Under the pieces are notes generated by a model. That model was not told the origin of the DNA. It saw only the letters and a program-made list of their open reading frames with translations, and searched no databases. From the NCBI GenBank assembly GCA_009663005.1, contig VIGQ01001976.1:1-13246 (forward strand): 13,246 nt of DNA, in the 5' to 3' direction. This DNA is from Actinidia chinensis (lineage: Eukaryota > Streptophyta > Magnoliopsida > Ericales > Actinidiaceae). Shown piece by piece: positions 8,734 through 13,246 of the stretch (position 1 is the stretch's first letter; each line of letters begins with the position of its first letter). Both the position numbers and the translations under genes were made by a program.

Positions 8734-9969
8734 ATGGCCACCCCCCCGATCCACGCGCTCCCGCCATCGAACGCATCAGACGCGACTACGAACAGACAAC
8801 GTCATGCAACCGATCAACCCGTCAGCGAACTGCGGGACCTGGGCTGACCGCGGGCATGAGGCCTGCGCAAGGAAATGTGGGTGGTCGAAGGATTCCGGGG
8901 GCGCTGAGGAGAAGGCTACTCCGCGAAGGCGTCCGCTGGCAAAGATGGGCGCCCAACCAGAGCCTCAGCCGCCATGCTGGCACCGCGCGAGAAGTAGCAT
9001 ACTGCTACCGATTTTGCCAATCTGTCGCTCAGACGCTCGCCGAATGCGCTGAAAGAACCCAACGTCACGACCGCCCCGCCACAACCTCGAATCCCACCTC
9101 GAACGACGACACAGCGCGCAAAGCTGCCCGACACCGGCCCACTACCACCGCAAGAGCCTCGAAGGCAGGCCCGTTGCGCAAGCGACCAATGTGGCAAGAA
9201 GACCTCCGGCTTCCTCGCGCCCCTCCTCCGCAGCCTCCTCAGCCTCTGCAGGCTGACCCGCCTTGGTCGCGGCAGCAGAGTGTTGAAAGGGTAGCATGTT
9301 CGCATATCTGGGACACAGCGGAAGCAAGAAAGTGGTGGCAAGAGGCAGGAGCTGAGGCTGGAAATGGGAGTCCTGGCGCTCATTGGGAAGCTGGTGGCGC
9401 TTGGGCTGGCCAGCCAGGCCGTCAGGAATCAGGCCTTGAGAGGAGGCTAGGCGCTTCATCGGCCACACAGAAGGCTAAAGGACGACAGTGCCGCCGTGAA
9501 GAAACCCGGGACAGGGCAGAAGGCGGCACGGCAGCGGCAGCAGAGAAGGAGAGGAAGTCTGCGTCGCTCCTCCACTTTGGCCTCGAGCCGACGAGTTCCC
9601 GCGTTACCATCGTCGCAAACCTCCAAACTACAACCATTGCGCGTCATTGCAAGGACTAAGAAAGCGCCACGATTGAAGCCGCATGGGAGCACGTACAACC
9701 ACGAACGCATCCTCGCCGGCAAATCTCCTGCAACAGCTCGCAAGTGACACGACCGGACGCCGAAAGCCGCACGGACAACTCGAGTCTCTCGCTCAGACAA
9801 TTCTCTCGCTATGCAGAGCATATCGGCAAGCCGACGACGGTGCCCCACTCCAGCCATAGCCCGCCGCAGTACTTCGTCTACAATACCTCGCTTTCACATC
9901 GAAGAGTGTGGGCTTTGGTACAGCATAGAGAACAACAAGATCGCGAAAGCTTGTCGAGCTTGTCTTTTG

Positions 9970-9986
9970 CCCCCCCCCCCCCCCCC
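9970..9986 (+). repeat. Homopolymer run of seventeen C inside separase
   Basis: Seventeen consecutive C within the coding region of separase. Translated it would give a run of Pro in every frame, between the block around ENNKIAK (about 9930-9950) and ITYARRS (about 9996-10016). Nothing comparable is expected in the helical repeats of separase at this place. Confidence 0.95.
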
Positions 9987-11978
9987 AAGTGCTGATCACC
10001 TACGCTCGGCGGTCGCAAAACTGCACCTGTTGAAAAGTATGACCTGGCGAAGTTGCTCAGCATAGAGCTCCTGGGTCCAAAGCTTTTGACGACTGGGTTC
10101 TGTCGCAAGCACTGGTCAATAAGACCCTATGCAACCTTGCGCAGTCGCAGGTCTGAAGAGGAAGCTTGCGCTGGTTGGTGCTCCAGATGCGAACGCTCCG
10201 TCTATGAGCTCTGCGGCCAAGCAGGCATGTCGCATTGTTCGCACTAGCGCCCGTATCGCTAGAAGCCGTGAACAGGGAGAGGACAAGCCTGGGCTTGACA
10301 ACGCCATAACCACGCTCTGAAAGCTCTTACGAGGACATCGGGAGGACGTCTACAGACTTGACTCGCTGTTAATGGAAGGCAAATGCAATGAGACGAAGCT
10401 GCAACAAGATCCTCGCTGCAGGGCTTGTCTTCATCATCGCTTGTTCAAATGACATGCAATCCAGGCGCGTGCAATTCCATGATAGGTGCCAGTGTGCAAT
10501 CTCCGCCGCGATTTCTTGGCCGCAGAAGCATGACGGAGGGAGAAGCAGATCCTCGGAAGGCTCGAGGAACGTTTCAAACATGGCCGGAAGTGTACAAAGA
10601 GTATTGTCGAGTCTGTTTTAACTTGACTGCAAGCGTTCCACAAGCAGTCCTGAGCTCTGGTCTGAGCTAGATGTCATCCTTACAGGAACTGTTGTACATT
10701 CTCGTAGGATCGCGAAGAGTCTGAGAGCGGTGGTGGTGACAGACACACAGGCAGGGGACGTGGTTCCTGTTCTTGTCAAATTGTCCAACGCCAATGGAAC
10801 ACATACCCTGCAGTTACGCAAGGCCGCTGCTATCGACCCTGGGCCTATCGTGGTCGCCATTGGGCGATCATTGATATGTGCAGAAGGCTCAGAGGCTCAA
10901 CAACAGGCAGGTCACCCGCCTGAAGCTTGAGCGGTTGGTGAAATATGGATAATGCTCAGAAAGCGGGCGAGCGCAGCGCAAAGCTTTGGAACAATGTATG
11001 GATACCACATATATTCTGCGATCCCGCGTTCACGGAGGGTCTTGCGCAATACTCTCTTCAAACACTACCGAGGGAGATGGGACCTTCACTGCGCTTCGGA
11101 AGATTGATAAGGCATTCATCGTTCGTACCTTGCTCACGGCATTACGCGCACGTAGCGAGCTCGGTACTACGACGAGCCTATCTCCAACCGAACGCGCGAG
11201 AGCGCCGGTCTTTAGAGATGGGCAACTGCTTCTTTACTCCAAGACGCTCTCGGAAACCGACAAGGGATGTAAACCTAACAAATCCTCAAGGACAATGGTA
11301 CAGCAGCTCATCAGAGCTACGTCACACGAACCCGGCCTTTCATGTACGACGTTGAGGGCCAGCGCCCTTGGTTTTGTTGAGCTTTCGCAGGACCCTCCGC
11401 ATATTGTATCAACACGAGCTGCTGTCCCTCGGACATCTCGTCATACAAGCGTCCGTTGCGACACTTACAGGCGATGAAGGCTTGTCCACGATTCAAAATC
11501 ACTGGGAGATTCTCTGCAACTTCAAGATGGCGTGCAACAGCCCTCTCTACCTACGGAATCTTCTCTCGACAATGCTTTGCGACCTGGAGTCGTTCTTGCA
11601 AATCTTCTTTTCTTCCGTTGGGCGCCCTGGCCTGACGTGTCTGTGACGTCGCGACTGGTTCAGATCTCCAAATCGTGTGTTTACTGCCTCAATCTAAAGG
11701 GAAAGTACCTTGCACTTCCTGTATTTGCAAAAACCTTTTGGTACAATTTTCCGAACTAGCATAACAACATATATGCTTCGGGTACCTTTGTCCGACAAGC
11801 CTTGTAGCGCTTGCCTTGCAGTTTCTGCGTCTTTGGCTACACGGTAAGCGGGGCTGTCTTTGGCGAAGTCTGGAGCTTTCTTGTCAGTCGGCAGAAGATC
11901 TCAAACGGAGGCAAGTTTGCGATGGCACACAGCATACGCCGAATATATTTTCCGCAGCGGCGGCAATGCTGACAAGTG

Positions 11979-12039
11979 GTATGTTTTTTCTCAACTTACT
12001 ATATGCGACTGTTTTGACCGACAACTCTCACGCGTCCAG
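11979..12039 (+). other. Candidate intron in separase (61 nt)
   Basis: Donor GTATGT at 11979, branch-like CTCAC at about 12027-12031 and acceptor CCAG ending at 12039. The upstream exon ends in SGGNADK, which in related separases is followed directly by Cys and a helical stretch; splicing here would give Cys as next residue. With so many frame breaks around, the position could instead be coding, so this is tentative. Confidence 0.35.
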
Positions 12040-13246
12040 CCTATCTACACTGCCGAGCGATTGCCGAGGCGATGCGCTTTCATTGAGTATCATCGTCTTC
12101 TGCCTACGTTGTCCAACGACTGCGGTACACAGTATCGTGGCAAATGCTTGCTACGTCTAATTCCCTTCTGGGCCGCTTCGACGGGTTCACACAAAGGGCC
12201 GCGCGATATGCAAGCAGAGCGTAACTCTCAACCGCCGGATGTGGGCTGCTCTTTAGTCCAAAGCCAGGGCACAGAGAGCACACTCGCTGAGGGTGAAACC
12301 TCTAATGTAGACGTCTCAAGCAATAGGGTTTGGAAACCCTCTTATTTGCATGCGTGATAACAATGGAGCGCCGATAGTACGTCGAATAACCCACGAATCA
12401 CAGGAGTGCGATTTTTGGTTCATGTTCCTTCGCTATTACTGGGCTTATGCACACTCACAAGGTATTCGCAAATCAAGGGCCTGCTACAAAGGCCACTCTA
12501 CGTTGCCGAACCGGCAGATAATGTCGCTTCAGCTACGCGCTCCCCATCTCGATACTGACAATGCAAGCTGGCAGGCAGCGTTGGGCACAAAGTGGTCTGG
12601 TCCGGACAAGGCTTGGACCGCTTACGCAAGCGCTCGATGTACCGTCAGATCGCAATGTCTATCTATGGCAAGCGTACCAAATTCAGCCGTCGCAAGATAT
12701 AATCACTGTACTGGAGATTTTGACGAGGAAATCGCGTCAATACGCTGTCCGGAGAAGCTCCTTGGACGAACTCACGAGGCGCCGCCTACGTTCAATCGCT
12801 AAGCGCATTACCTCCGAGCTCTATCACTTGCTTCCCAAATCGAAGCATGAGCATCGAAAATTCTAAGACCAAACCAGGCAAGGCACCGGCGCGTCCCAAG
12901 CCTCAACAACCCGCTCAGCCTACCTGCTAGACCTACTTCACGCGCGGGGGCGCGATCTGCTTCAGGCAACCGTTCACGAAGCCGGCACAGCAAGTGCAGC
13001 GAGCGGCGACTAGCACCACCAACCTGACCCAGAGGTCGCCGACAAGTATCGCCGCCCCAAAGCTCCGGAAACTGTAAGCACTTGCAGATCAGTGTGGAAC
13101 ACTTGCGAGCTCTGCAAGCTGATGTTTTCCACCGGGGTGTAAACGTTCGAACCTTGCTTCAATACCATCTCGAAGCGGCCACATCCCGATTGAAAGAGTA
13201 CAGGATCTCCATGGTCGGCGCTGATCGGGACACAATCCACTACCTG

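Larger units (their letters stand above)
8734..13246 (+). pseudogene. ESP1: Separase (ESP1/BimB), N-terminal ~1500 codons, frameshifted, runs off window
   Basis: Separase is the clan-CD cysteine protease that cuts the cohesin kleisin Scc1/Rad21 at anaphase, held inactive by securin. What is seen here is its long helical N-terminal part, recognised by blocks in family order on one strand: start ATG at 8734 (MATPPIHALPPSNASD), ATDFANLSLRR (9004-9036), LEMGVLALIGKLVALGLASQ (9358-9417), LLHFGLEPTSS (9567-9599), QLESLAQTILSLC (9776-9814), a block around FDDWVLSQALVNKTLCNLAQ (about 10085-10145), VYCLNLKGKYLALPV (about 11678-11722), EASLRWHTAYAEYIF (11908-11952), VTLNRRMWAAL (12221-12253), RDNNGAPIVRRITHES (12353-12400), TDNASWQAA (about 12555-12580), GDFDEEIAS (about 12713-12738) and LQADVFHRGV (about 13113-13142). 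Fungal separases have about 2000-2200 residues, so the protease domain with its His/Cys dyad lies past 13246. The frame breaks first near 8845 (TGA) and then dozens of times. TGTCGC-type motifs for cell-cycle control were not assessed. Confidence 0.9.

Noticed and set aside
8900..9060. Resemblance of the N-terminal part to Mediator subunit MED12
   Set aside because: A loose match of QSLSRH to a MED12 block was considered, but nothing further downstream fits MED12, whereas more than ten blocks fit separase in order.
8724..9659. A 311-codon open frame, the longest in the window
   Set aside because: It is the frame +3 shadow of separase. The recognisable separase blocks in this interval (ATDFANLSLRR, LEMGVLALIGKLVALGLASQ) lie mainly in frame +1, and only short pieces such as LAECAERT fit in this frame. 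High GC explains the absence of stops.
1..13246. Repeat-induced point mutation (RIP) as the cause of the broken genes
   Set aside because: RIP gives C-to-T changes, A/T-rich sequence and TpA excess. The broken genes stay GC-rich and the breaks are mostly indels.
8700..13246. LTR or LINE retrotransposon in the right-hand part
   Set aside because: No reverse transcriptase, integrase, CCHC finger or terminal repeat was seen, and the interval is explained by separase.
1..13246. CRISPR arrays, tRNA or rRNA genes, prokaryotic promoters and terminators
   Set aside because: No spaced repeats, cloverleaf-like segments or rRNA signatures were seen by eye, and the gene content is fungal. A tRNAscan run would be needed to exclude a tRNA fully.

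Overview
The window looks like nuclear DNA of a filamentous ascomycete (Pezizomycotina; a Dothideomycete is my guess, not shown). Reasons: short spliceosomal introns with GT...CTAAC-type branch...AG, pyrimidine-rich leaders before start codons, no operons or ribosome binding sites, and four genes of families typical of these fungi. The striking property is that every recognisable gene is broken. Each can be followed end to end only by hopping between the three frames of one strand, every ~30-250 bases, past single-base insertions and deletions and occasional stops.

Layout. 1-1500: an unidentified + strand gene start at 212 with a leader and a probable intron, then nothing I can name. 1600-3260 (+): fungal amino-acid permease (APC superfamily, YAT family), near full length, with one clear intron at 2590-2674. 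3347-4349 (-): NAD-dependent D-isomer-specific 2-hydroxyacid dehydrogenase, tail-to-tail with the permease. 4350-4895: its CT-rich upstream region. 4896-6053 (-): fungal paraoxonase/arylesterase-like six-bladed beta-propeller protein. 6310-7171 (-): protein-like but unidentified broken gene. 7172-8733: nothing recognised. 8734 to the window end (+): about 1500 codons of separase (ESP1/BimB), the cohesin-cleaving protease of anaphase; the catalytic domain lies beyond the window.

How the genes relate. A permease, a 2-hydroxyacid dehydrogenase and a lactonase/arylesterase-like protein side by side could be a small uptake-and-catabolism group, but this is inference from adjacency only. Separase is a housekeeping cell-cycle gene and is functionally unrelated.

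Main interpretation. The same kind of damage (mostly 1-nt indels, some in homopolymers, plus a 17-C run) runs through four unrelated genes, including one that is normally essential and single copy. This fits either an unpolished long-read contig or a decayed second copy of a segment, as in a hybrid or partly diploid fungus. Codon-level sense, domain order, intron signals and gene spacing are all retained, so the damage is recent or technical. I found no CRISPR array, transposase, reverse transcriptase, rRNA or tRNA, and no sign of a new defence or mobile system; the finding of note is the damage pattern itself.
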